Source of the DNA: Flavobacterium okayamense
GTDB taxonomy: Bacteria; Bacteroidota; Bacteroidia; Flavobacteriales; Flavobacteriaceae
Direction: 5' to 3'
DNA: 64,000 nt
Assembly (NCBI RefSeq): GCF_019702945.1
Contig: NZ_AP024749.1
Coordinates: 62,001 to 126,000, forward strand
Below the pieces are notes generated by a model. The model worked only from the letters and a program-made list of their open reading frames with translations. It was not told the DNA's origin and made no database searches. The translations under genes were made by a program, and so were the position numbers. Positions 25,195 through 33,264 of the stretch are shown here, piece after piece; position 1 is the first letter of the stretch, and the number at the start of each line of letters is the position of its first letter.

Positions 25195-27393
25195 TTAATT
25201 CGCTACTTCGCTAATGAATTTAATTCGCATTAATCGTAATTCTTCGGTGTCATAATCACCATCGAATTCTTTTAACGCTTCATCAATTCTATCGGATTCA
25301 GAATCCATAAAATAATCGTGAATTTCTTCTTGTTGGTCTTCATCTAAGATATCATCTACCCAATAGCTAATATTTAGTTTTGTTCCCGAATAGACAATTT
25401 GTTCCATTGCTTTAAGCAACTCATCCATCTCTAATCCTTTTGCTTTTGCAATATCATCTAAACCTAATTTTTTATCAACGCTTTGAATAATATAAAGCTT
25501 TAATGCCGAATTTGTTCCTGTAGATTTTACCACTAAATCATCAGGACGTATAATGTCGTTATCGTCAACATATTGCTCAATAAGTTGGATAAAAGGTTTT
25601 CCGTATTTTTTGGCTTTTCCTTCACCTACTCCTTGAACATTTGAAAGTTCTTCAATTGTTACTGGATATTTTAAAGCCATGTCTTCTAACGAAAACTCTT
25701 GAAAAACAACATAAGGAGGAACACCTTCCTTTTTAGCCACTTTCTTACGTAAATCGACAAGCATTTTCATTAAGGCTTCATCCGAAGTGCCAGTAGATTT
25801 TGCAGCAGCTACAATATTTTCATCTTCTTCTTCACTATATTCATGATCTTCAGACATCATAAAAATATAAGGCTTATCAATAAATTGATGTCCTTTTTCG
25901 GTTACTTTTAAAACACCATACGTTTCGATATCTTTTTTGATTAAGCCATCTACTAAAACCTGACGAATTAGTGCCATCCAAAATCGCTCATCAAATTTTT
26001 CTCCTCTACCAAACAAAGGATTGTTATCAATCTTATGCGCTTTGATAATAGCATTTACCTTTCCTGTTAAAGCGAAAATAATTTCTTTTGATTTAAATTT
26101 CTCGTTTGTATCGCGAATTACTTTCAATAATAATTGTACTTGATCTTGAGCTTCAACTTTTTTCTTAGGATTGCGCACATTGTCATCCATATCTGCCCCC
26201 TCACCAGTTTCTACATCAAATTCTTCACCAAAATAATGTAATAAATATTTTCTTCTTGACATTGACGTTTCAGCATAAGCCACAACTTCTTGCAATAATG
26301 CATAACCAACTTCTTGTTCAGCAATTGGTTTTCCTGCCATGAACTTTTCAAGCTTTTCGATATCCTTATATGAATAGTATGCTAAACAATGTCCTTCTCC
26401 TCCATCACGTCCTGCACGACCAGTTTCTTGGTAATAACTTTCAAGTGATTTCGGAATATCGTGGTGAATTACATAGCGAACATCGGGTTTATCGATACCC
26501 ATACCAAAAGCAATTGTTGCCACAACTACATCTACATCTTCCATTAAGAACATATCTTGATGTTTGGCTCTTGTTTTAGCATCTAAGCCGGCATGATAGG
26601 GAACGGCACTAATTCCGTTTACTTGTAAAAGTTGGGCAATATCTTCCACTTTTTTACGACTCAAACAATATATAACACCAGATTTTCCTTTGTGTTGTTT
26701 AATAAAACGAATAATATCTCCTTCAACATTTTTAGTTTTAGGGCGTATTTCGTAAAATAAATTGGGACGGTTAAAAGAAGCCTTAAAAGTATTAGCATTA
26801 GACATGTCTAAGTTTTTCAAAATATCTTCTTGAACCTTTGGTGTAGCAGTAGCTGTTAAACCTATCACAGGAATATCGTCTCCTAACTGTTTAATAATTC
26901 CTTTTAGGTTTCTATATTCTGGTCGGAAATCGTGTCCCCATTCGGAAATACAGTGTGCTTCATCTATCGCTACAAAAGAAATTTTAACATCTCGTAAAAA
27001 ATAAATATATTCTTCTTTAGTAAGGGACTCTGGCGCAACGTATAACATTTTAGTTACACCATTTACAATATCTTTTTTAACCTGATTGATTTCGGTTTTA
27101 GTTAGCGAAGAATTTAATACATGGGCTACACCTAATTCAGAACCTAAACTTCTTATGGCATCTACTTGATTCTTCATTAATGCAATTAACGGAGAAACTA
27201 CAATGGCAGTTCCGTCTAACACTAAAGCCGGTAATTGATAACACAAAGACTTTCCTCCACCCGTAGGCATGATTACAAAAGTGTTATTTCCGTGAATAAT
27301 GCTATTAACTACTTGTTCTTGAAGTCCTTTGAACTGGTTAAACCCGAAATATTTTTTTAATTCCTTGTGTAAATCAATTTCGTTCGGTTTCAT
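25195..27393 (-). CDS. recQ: ATP-dependent DNA helicase RecQ
   Basis: A 732-residue superfamily 2 helicase acting in recombination and replication-fork repair. Walker A is MPTGGGKSLCYQLP (about 42-55), the DEAH box with the RecQ aromatic loop is DEAHCISEWGHDFRPEY (about 141-157) and motif VI is QETGRAGRDG (about 323-332). An RQC winged-helix region and an HRDC domain (about 530-600, VQGVGEGKAKKYG) follow, with a further helical tail of about 120 residues. The segment after RRKYLLHYFGEEF, where classic RecQ proteins carry a four-cysteine zinc site, has no cysteine. The length is above the usual 600-610 residues. Confidence 0.95.
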   Translation of the reverse strand: MKPNEIDLHKELKKYFGFNQFKGLQEQVVNSIIHGNNTFVIMPTGGGKSLCYQLPALVLDGTAIVVSPLIALMKNQVDAIRSLGSELGVAHVLNSSLTKTEINQVKKDIVNGVTKMLYVAPESLTKEEYIYFLRDVKISFVAIDEAHCISEWGHDFRPEYRNLKGIIKQLGDDIPVIGLTATATPKVQEDILKNLDMSNANTFKASFNRPNLFYEIRPKTKNVEGDIIRFIKQHKGKSGVIYCLSRKKVEDIAQLLQVNGISAVPYHAGLDAKTRAKHQDMFLMEDVDVVVATIAFGMGIDKPDVRYVIHHDIPKSLESYYQETGRAGRDGGEGHCLAYYSYKDIEKLEKFMAGKPIAEQEVGYALLQEVVAYAETSMSRRKYLLHYFGEEFDVETGEGADMDDNVRNPKKKVEAQDQVQLLLKVIRDTNEKFKSKEIIFALTGKVNAIIKAHKIDNNPLFGRGEKFDERFWMALIRQVLVDGLIKKDIETYGVLKVTEKGHQFIDKPYIFMMSEDHEYSEEEDENIVAAAKSTGTSDEALMKMLVDLRKKVAKKEGVPPYVVFQEFSLEDMALKYPVTIEELSNVQGVGEGKAKKYGKPFIQLIEQYVDDNDIIRPDDLVVKSTGTNSALKLYIIQSVDKKLGLDDIAKAKGLEMDELLKAMEQIVYSGTKLNISYWVDDILDEDQQEEIHDYFMDSESDRIDEALKEFDGDYDTEELRLMRIKFISEVAN

Positions 27394-27415
27394 TCGCTAT
27401 TAATATGATTTTACC

Positions 27416-27423
27416 TAAATTTG
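27416..27423 (+). promoter_or_regulatory. -7 promoter element for kdsD
   Basis: TAAATTTG, a perfect TAnnTTTG match. It lies 11 bases inside the longest open frame (ATG 27405), so translation must begin further down, at TTG 27477. Confidence 0.55.
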
Positions 27424-27431
27424 CAAACATA
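27424..27431 (-). promoter_or_regulatory. -7 promoter element for recQ, abutting that of kdsD
   Basis: The minus strand reads TATGTTTG, a perfect TAnnTTTG match, 30 bases before the recQ ATG. It directly touches the kdsD -7 element, giving a near-palindromic 16-base unit. Confidence 0.5.
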
Positions 27432-27476
27432 AAGATACAATTTTCTTTAAAAACACAAAACATAATTACAATAACT

Positions 27477-28442
27477 TTGAACACAACAACAACTATACTA
27501 CAATCGGCTCAAAAAACCATTTTAGAGGAAAGCAAAAGCATCTCACAATTAACTGATTATCTTACCGTAGAGTTTGCAGAAGCGGTTTTAAAAATTTATG
27601 AAACCAAAGGAAGATTAGTCGTGACAGGAATTGGCAAAAGTGCCATCATTGCGCAAAAGATAGTAGCTACTTTAAATTCAACAGGAACTCCTTCTTTATT
27701 CTTACATGCATCGGAGGCGGTTCACGGCGATTTAGGAATGGTTCAACCTGGCGATATTATCATTTGTATTTCTAAAAGTGGTAATAGTCCGGAAATTAAA
27801 GTTTTAGTTCCGTTGTTAAAAAGACATGATAATATTTTAATAGGAATGACTTCCGATAGAAATTCGTTCTTAGGAAAAGAATCACATTATATTATGCATG
27901 CACATGTTGATAAAGAAGCGTGTCCGAATAATTTAGCACCAACAAATAGTACTACTGCTCAATTGGTTCTAGGTGATGCGCTTGCAGTTGCTTTAATGGA
28001 ATTGCGTCAATTTAAAAGTGAAGACTTTGCTTTATATCATCCAGGTGGCGCTTTAGGTAAAAAATTATTACTTCGCGTAGCCGACATGCTCGATACCACA
28101 CATACGCCTCAAGTAACTCCAGAAGCTTCTATTAAAAAAGTTATCATGGAAATTTCAGAAAAACGATTAGGTGTTACTGCTGTAATTGAAAATGAAAAAG
28201 TTATTGGGATTATTACAGATGGTGATATTCGTAGAATGTTGAACACAAATGACACTTTCACGCATTTAACAGCTAAAGATATCATGACTAAAAATCCGAA
28301 AAACATTTCCTCTGAGATTTTGGTTTCTGAAGCTTTAAGTATTTTGGAAAACAATTCGATTACACAACTTGTTGTTATTGATAACGATAATTATAAAGGC
28401 ATTTTACATTTACACGACATTTTAAAAGAAGGAATAGTATAA
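27477..28442 (+). CDS. kdsD: Arabinose-5-phosphate isomerase (KpsF/GutQ family)
   Basis: A 321-residue cytoplasmic enzyme converting ribulose-5-phosphate to arabinose-5-phosphate, the first step to Kdo for lipopolysaccharide. The SIS domain is at about 15-180 (GIGKSAIIAQKI, ISKSGNSPE, HASEAVHGDLG), followed by two CBS domains (about 185-320). The TTG at 27477 is chosen because the open frame from ATG 27405 begins upstream of a perfect -7 element and adds a 24-residue stretch unlike the family. TTG gives the normal length. It overlaps tatC by one base and probably heads kdsD-tatC-CMD. Confidence 0.92.
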   Translation: MNTTTTILQSAQKTILEESKSISQLTDYLTVEFAEAVLKIYETKGRLVVTGIGKSAIIAQKIVATLNSTGTPSLFLHASEAVHGDLGMVQPGDIIICISKSGNSPEIKVLVPLLKRHDNILIGMTSDRNSFLGKESHYIMHAHVDKEACPNNLAPTNSTTAQLVLGDALAVALMELRQFKSEDFALYHPGGALGKKLLLRVADMLDTTHTPQVTPEASIKKVIMEISEKRLGVTAVIENEKVIGIITDGDIRRMLNTNDTFTHLTAKDIMTKNPKNISSEILVSEALSILENNSITQLVVIDNDNYKGILHLHDILKEGIV

Positions 28443-29266
28443 TGGCAAAAAATCTTGGCGAAATGTCATTTTTAGACCATCTTGAAGAGTTAAGATGGTT
28501 ATTAGTTAGAAGTACAATTGCAATTTTAGCTTGTGCGGCGGTTGCATTTTTCTTTAGTGATTTTATTTTTGACAATATTATTTTTGGGCCAAAAAATCCA
28601 GATTTCATTACTTATAGATGGTTTTGCGATTTATCGCAGCAATTTGGTTTAGATAAAAGTTTGTGTGTAACTGAAATCCCAATGCGCATTCAAAGTCGTG
28701 AAATGGGCGGACAATTTTCGGCTCACATGTGGACCTCTATTACTGCTGGTTTTATAATAGGTTTTCCATTTATATTATGGGAATTTTGGAAATTTATTAG
28801 TCCAGCACTATATGAAAATGAAAGAAAATATGCGAAAGCTTTTATTATAATTGCTTCATTATTATTCTTTATTGGAGTTTTATTTGGCTATTATTTAATT
28901 GCACCACTTTCGGTTAATTTCTTAGCAAATTATAATATAAGCGAACAAATTTTCAACGATATTGACTTGGCTTCATATATAAGTTTATTGCGATCTTCAA
29001 CTGTTGCTTGTGGTTTGCTTTTTGAACTTCCAATTATCATTTATTTCTTAACTAAACTTGGTTTAGTAACGCCTGCCTTTTTAAGAAAATATCGAAAATA
29101 TACTTTAATTATAGTGCTCATTTTATCAGCAATTATTACACCGCCAGATATTTTAAGTCAAGTTATTGTAGCCATCCCTATCATGATTCTATATGAAATT
29201 AGTATTCTAATTAGTGCTATGGTTGTAAAAAAACAAATTGAAACAACAGACATCGTAAAAAAATAA
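28442..29266 (+). CDS. tatC: Twin-arginine translocase subunit TatC
   Basis: A 274-residue inner membrane protein with six membrane helices. The cytoplasmic N-terminus has the conserved MSFLDHLEELRWLLVRS segment (about 7-23), part of the Tat signal-binding site. The FILWEFWKFISPALYENERKY loop and the FELPI region near residue 195 are typical. The first periplasmic loop (about 45-80) is longer than in E. coli TatC and contains two Cys. TatC recognises RR signal peptides and forms the export site. TatA/B are not in this window. Confidence 0.95.
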   Translation: MAKNLGEMSFLDHLEELRWLLVRSTIAILACAAVAFFFSDFIFDNIIFGPKNPDFITYRWFCDLSQQFGLDKSLCVTEIPMRIQSREMGGQFSAHMWTSITAGFIIGFPFILWEFWKFISPALYENERKYAKAFIIIASLLFFIGVLFGYYLIAPLSVNFLANYNISEQIFNDIDLASYISLLRSSTVACGLLFELPIIIYFLTKLGLVTPAFLRKYRKYTLIIVLILSAIITPPDILSQVIVAIPIMILYEISILISAMVVKKQIETTDIVKK

Positions 29267-29269
29267 GTT

Positions 29270-29614
29270 ATGAATAATCCTGTAAAAGAATTCAACGACT
29301 ATCGAGCTAAAATGAATGAAAAATTATTAGCCGATGATAATAAAGTGATTAAGCGTATATTCAACTTAGATACGAACGCTTATATGGAAGGCCATTTAGA
29401 TGTTAAAACCAAAGAGCTGTTAGGCCTAGTTGCTTCAGCAGTATTACGTTGTGATGATTGTATTAAATATCATTTAGAAACAAGTTATAAAAACGGAATT
29501 ACTAAAGCTGAAATGATGGAAGCCATGAGTATTGCAACATTAGTAGGTGGAACAATTGTAATTCCCCATCTAAGAAGAGCTTATGAATTTTGGGAAGCAC
29601 TTGAAAACAATTAG
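29270..29614 (+). CDS. Carboxymuconolactone decarboxylase family (AhpD-like) protein
   Basis: A 114-residue helical protein of the CMD family. The motif CDDCIKYH (about 65-72) has the AhpD-like C-x2-C-x3-H arrangement, which in AhpD gives peroxidase-linked thiol chemistry. The rest (GHLDVKTKELLGLVASAVLRC, AEMMEAMSIATLVGG) is typical. A redox role is therefore likely, though the substrate is unknown. It follows tatC by 3 bases. Confidence 0.87.
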   Translation: MNNPVKEFNDYRAKMNEKLLADDNKVIKRIFNLDTNAYMEGHLDVKTKELLGLVASAVLRCDDCIKYHLETSYKNGITKAEMMEAMSIATLVGGTIVIPHLRRAYEFWEALENN

Positions 29615-29616
29615 AT

Positions 29617-29765
29617 AATTTGAAAATGAATCAATTTGAAGATGTAATTATTTGTTAACACCTCTAATTGATTAATTATTTTTAACTTTATTTGCTTGTT
29701 GAATAAATGAAGTTTCGAAGCAATTATAATATTTTCAAATCTTCAAATTTTTAAATTTTCAAATT
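29617..29765. repeat. 149-bp intergenic unit with 27-bp imperfect terminal inverted repeats
   Basis: The left end (29617-29643) and the right end (29739-29765) are inverted copies: two conserved 11-mers (ATCTTCAAATT and ATTTTCAAATT on the right strand) around a 5-base variable centre, 23 of 27 positions matching. The interior is AT-rich without an open frame. No target-site duplication is obvious. It fills the gap before lptB and may be a small non-autonomous repeat, or carry lptB's promoter. Confidence 0.55.
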
Positions 29766-29771
29766 AAAAAA

Positions 29772-30575
29772 ATGAAACTAAGAGCTGATAACTTAATCAA
29801 AACCTATAAAAAACGTACTGTTGTAAAAGGAATTTCCGTTGAAGTAAATCAAGGTGAAATTGTTGGTTTATTGGGACCAAATGGTGCCGGAAAAACGACT
29901 TCTTTTTATATGATTGTAGGTTTAGTAAAACCAAATAGTGGGAACATTTATTTGGACGATACTGATATTACCGATTTCCCAATGTACAAACGTGCGCAAC
30001 ACGGAATTGGTTATCTAGCTCAAGAAGCTTCGGTATTTAGAAAGTTAAGTATTGAAGATAATATTATGAGTGTGTTACAATTAACGAATCTTTCAAAAGC
30101 AGAACAAGAAGCCAAAATGGAAGAGTTAATTGATGAATTTGCCCTACAACACATTCGCACCAATCGTGGTGATTTACTTTCGGGTGGTGAAAGAAGACGT
30201 ACGGAAATTGCTCGCGCGCTTGCTACTGATCCAAAGTTTATTTTATTAGACGAACCTTTTGCAGGAGTTGACCCTGTTGCGGTGGAAGATATTCAGCGTA
30301 TTGTAGCGCAATTGAAAAACAAAAACATTGGTATTTTAATTACCGACCACAATGTACAAGAAACTTTAGCGATTACCGACAAAACCTATTTAATGTTTGA
30401 AGGTGGCATTCTAAAAGCTGGAAAACCAGAAGAATTAGCGGCTGATGAAGTGGTAAGACGTGTTTATTTAGGACAAAATTTTGAATTACGTAAAAAGAAA
30501 ATCGATTTTGACGCACCTAAAACGACTATCATTCATGGTAAAGGCGAATTAAATTTGAATAAGGATTTGGAGTAA
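29772..30575 (+). CDS. lptB: LPS export ABC transporter ATP-binding protein LptB
   Basis: A 267-residue ATPase powering LPS extraction from the inner membrane through LptFGC. Walker A is [13 protein letters not shown] (about 36-48), the Q-loop region [13 protein letters not shown] (about 79-91) is the LptB form, the signature is [16 protein letters not shown] (about 135-150), and Walker B is [13 protein letters not shown] (about 156-168). The H-loop is ITDHNVQ. A C-terminal extension of about 25 residues is common in Bacteroidota. It fits with kdsD upstream as LPS genes. Confidence 0.94.
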   Translation: MKLRADNLIKTYKKRTVVKGISVEVNQGEIVGLLGPNGAGKTTSFYMIVGLVKPNSGNIYLDDTDITDFPMYKRAQHGIGYLAQEASVFRKLSIEDNIMSVLQLTNLSKAEQEAKMEELIDEFALQHIRTNRGDLLSGGERRRTEIARALATDPKFILLDEPFAGVDPVAVEDIQRIVAQLKNKNIGILITDHNVQETLAITDKTYLMFEGGILKAGKPEELAADEVVRRVYLGQNFELRKKKIDFDAPKTTIIHGKGELNLNKDLE

Positions 30576-30653
30576 TTCCTCTAAACTTTAATTCTGAACT
30601 ATTTTAATAAAATTTGAAAAAAGAAGTCAAATTTTTCATTATTACAATAGACT

Positions 30654-31295
30654 ATGATTTCATCTACTGAATTTAGGAAACATATTTCTAAAATCTTATC
30701 TGGAAAATTAAAAGAATTGGGTTTTAAAGGTTCTGGCTTTAATTATATAATGGATTCTGAACATTTTGTTTTTACTATTGGTATTCAAGCTAGTAGATAT
30801 GGTGGACAATGTTGTACAGAATTTGGAATTCAACCCAAAACAGTCGATACTAACGGATATGAAAAATTAAACTTTAAAAAACTCAAATACTATAATTGTG
30901 AATTTAGAACACGTCTATCACCAAAAGGACAAGGCGATTATTGGTGGAAATATTCTGAATTAGAAAATAGAAATATTGAGATTGCTAATGATATTTTAAA
31001 TGTTATTGAAAAAAAAGTCATACCAATAATTGACTTATTCAAATCAAATAATAAAATTCTTGAAACCATAGAAGTTAAAGACCTTGACAACATGTATGTA
31101 AGTACTGCAGAAAAACTTGGAGGAATGAGTTTTGGAACAAGTTATATACGAATGGCTTGGGTACTAACAAAAGTATTTGAAAAAGAAAATCCAGCTAAAT
31201 CAAAAGAATTTGCTAAGTATGCATTATCTAAAATGAATGAAAAAAGCGTTTTTTTTGGAATTGATTATCTTAAGTCAATTGCTAATAAAAACTAA
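30654..31295 (+). CDS. DUF4304 domain protein
   Basis: A 213-residue cytoplasmic protein. The N-terminal half fits DUF4304: ISKILSGKLKELGFKGSGFNYI (about 11-32), then FTIGIQASRYGG (about 40-51) and a FRTRLSPKGQGDYWW segment (about 82-96). The C-terminal half is helical. The function of the family is unknown; genes of this type are patchily distributed. Its last 21 bases overlap the convergent lycopene cyclase gene. Confidence 0.8.
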   Translation: MISSTEFRKHISKILSGKLKELGFKGSGFNYIMDSEHFVFTIGIQASRYGGQCCTEFGIQPKTVDTNGYEKLNFKKLKYYNCEFRTRLSPKGQGDYWWKYSELENRNIEIANDILNVIEKKVIPIIDLFKSNNKILETIEVKDLDNMYVSTAEKLGGMSFGTSYIRMAWVLTKVFEKENPAKSKEFAKYALSKMNEKSVFFGIDYLKSIANKN

Positions 31296-31970
31296 TTTTT
31301 TCCTAAAATAATCAAACCAATCAATTATTACTGCTATTAGCAAAAAGCCATAAAAAGCATCTTCAAAAGGGATTGTTCCTATTCGAATACCTAAATTTTC
31401 AGCATCGTTGTACCAAACTACGGGTTCATCAATAAAACTTCCCGTAAGGATTCCGTTTACGATAAAAAAGAAAACTAAGGTTATAGCGTAGGAAAGATAA
31501 TGTCGGCCCAAATACGTTTTTCGGTATAGATGAAACAACAAATATAAAGCTAACAGTCCAAAAGTAGAAGCGGTGTAACATTTGTCATAATTCATTACAA
31601 AAACTACAATGGAAAACGTTAAAAGAAAATTGGTAATGAGTTTATGTGATTTCTCTAGCGGATTTTGCTTTAGTAAAAATTCCATCGAAAAATAAACAAA
31701 CACACTAGAATACGGAATACAAATAAAGAACAAAACTTCCTCTAGAGGTAAATTGAAAACTTTAATTCCAGTTAAATAGCGTTCGTTAAATCCCCAAACG
31801 CCAATATTTGTAAAATATGAATCCCAAACTAAAAAGAAAAGCCCAACAATAGCAATTCCTTTAAATAAAGGAATCCAATTCTTATAATACGCATGTTTCG
31901 GATAAAAACTAGCCAAGAATGGCACAGAAAGTGTCAGTAAATCTATTATTAAGTAGAGATACTTTTCCAT
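31275..31970 (-). CDS. Lycopene beta-cyclase, heterodimeric/CrtYcd type
   Basis: A 231-residue membrane protein with seven hydrophobic helices in two tandem lycopene cyclase domains. Each half keeps the acidic motif: LPLEEVLFF (about 75-83) and IPFEDAFYGF (about 199-208). It matches the TIGR03462 family, in which both domains are fused in one chain, and should cyclise lycopene to beta-carotene. It is the last gene of the crt operon, directly abutting crtZ. Confidence 0.9.
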   Translation of the reverse strand: MEKYLYLIIDLLTLSVPFLASFYPKHAYYKNWIPLFKGIAIVGLFFLVWDSYFTNIGVWGFNERYLTGIKVFNLPLEEVLFFICIPYSSVFVYFSMEFLLKQNPLEKSHKLITNFLLTFSIVVFVMNYDKCYTASTFGLLALYLLFHLYRKTYLGRHYLSYAITLVFFFIVNGILTGSFIDEPVVWYNDAENLGIRIGTIPFEDAFYGFLLIAVIIDWFDYFRKKLVFISN

Positions 31971-32420
31971 TTACATTGAAAAATACTTTTTAGGAACAAA
32001 CAACATCCCAAAACATTCACCATGCTCTTTCCCTAAATGTTTATGGTGAATTTTGTGTGCTTTTCGTAATCCTATTAAGTATTTATTTTTAGTGTTTTTA
32101 AACCATTTAAAACGTTGATGAATTAAAACATCATGCACTAAGAAGTAAGCGATTCCGTATAGTAAAATACCTAAACCAATGAAAAATTTAAAGTTTAAGA
32201 CCGGCTCTAATCCAAAATAAAACAAGGCAATACTCGGAATAGCAAATATGACAAAAAACGCATCGTTTTTTTCCAATATATTTTGATATCTAGGTTGGTG
32301 ATGATCCTCGTGTAAATACCATAAAAATCCGTGCATCACAAATTTGTGAGTACACCAAGTTACACCTTCCATGGTTATGAAAGTCGCTAAAGTTATTCCT
32401 ATGAACAATAAATATTCCAT
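31971..32420 (-). CDS. crtZ: Beta-carotene hydroxylase (CrtZ type, fatty acid hydroxylase superfamily)
   Basis: A 149-residue membrane di-iron hydroxylase. Histidine boxes are HKFVMH (about 25-30), HEDHHQPR (about 38-45), HDVLIHQRF (about 95) and HKIHHKHLG (about 122-130), the CrtZ spacing. It adds 3- and 3'-hydroxyl groups to the beta rings, giving zeaxanthin. No ketolase (CrtW) gene is near, so zeaxanthin is the expected end product. The ATG overlaps the crtB stop by one base. Confidence 0.92.
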   Translation of the reverse strand: MEYLLFIGITLATFITMEGVTWCTHKFVMHGFLWYLHEDHHQPRYQNILEKNDAFFVIFAIPSIALFYFGLEPVLNFKFFIGLGILLYGIAYFLVHDVLIHQRFKWFKNTKNKYLIGLRKAHKIHHKHLGKEHGECFGMLFVPKKYFSM

Positions 32421-33262
32421 TAAGCTTGGATTATATTAAACTGATAACGTAAATACGATTTACCCAAAATTACTAATTTTAAAGGATTTGACACACGAAT
32501 TCTTTTACTTAAAAATTCATTTGGTTGTGTTTTACTAATCTTTTTCATCAAGCTTTTATAGTAACGATAGGCTGTATAAACGCCAAATTTAGCTTCAATT
32601 GGTAATTTTAAAATTCCTTTAAAAGCTTCTTCGAAATCTTGATTGATTTCATTTATTATTTTTGTTTTGTCTTCATTACTCAAAGATTCAAAATCAATAC
32701 CAGGAAAATAAACTCTTCCTAAGCTTTCGTAATCGTGTTTTAAATCACGTAAGAAATTTACCTTTTGAAAAGCTGAGCCCAATCGCATAGCACTTGCTTT
32801 TAACTCTTCATACTTCTCTTCATCTCCTTTTACAAATACTTTCAAGCACATTAATCCAACCACATCAGCAGAACCAAAAATATATTCTTCATATTCTGCA
32901 TACGAATTATATTCTTTCTTGGTTAAATCCATTCGCATACTATTCATAAAAGGTTTAACCAATTCTTGTAATTGATATTGATGCACTACTTTTTGGAATG
33001 CATTTAAAATAGGATTTAGACTTATTTTTCGTTCTAGTGCTTTTTCGTATTCTGCTTCAAACTCATCAAGTAATAACTCTTGATTAAATTCATCAAAAGT
33101 ATCTACAATCTCATCTGCACAACGCACAAAACCATATATAGCATAAATATCGTCTTGTATTTCTGGCGAAAGCATTTTTATAGCTAACGAAAATGAAGTA
33201 CTATAAGTAGTTGTAATTTTCTTGCTACACTCTAGCGAAGAAACGTCGAATAATGATTTCAT
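32420..33262 (-). CDS. crtB: Phytoene synthase
   Basis: A 280-residue squalene/phytoene synthase. The two aspartate motifs are present: RCADEIVDTFDEF (about 48-60) and LRDLKHDYESLGRVYFP (about 163-179). It condenses two geranylgeranyl diphosphates to phytoene. It follows crtI with a 2-base gap and overlaps crtZ by one base, so expression is coupled. Confidence 0.95.
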   Translation of the reverse strand: MKSLFDVSSLECSKKITTTYSTSFSLAIKMLSPEIQDDIYAIYGFVRCADEIVDTFDEFNQELLLDEFEAEYEKALERKISLNPILNAFQKVVHQYQLQELVKPFMNSMRMDLTKKEYNSYAEYEEYIFGSADVVGLMCLKVFVKGDEEKYEELKASAMRLGSAFQKVNFLRDLKHDYESLGRVYFPGIDFESLSNEDKTKIINEINQDFEEAFKGILKLPIEAKFGVYTAYRYYKSLMKKISKTQPNEFLSKRIRVSNPLKLVILGKSYLRYQFNIIQA

Positions 33263-33264
33263 AA

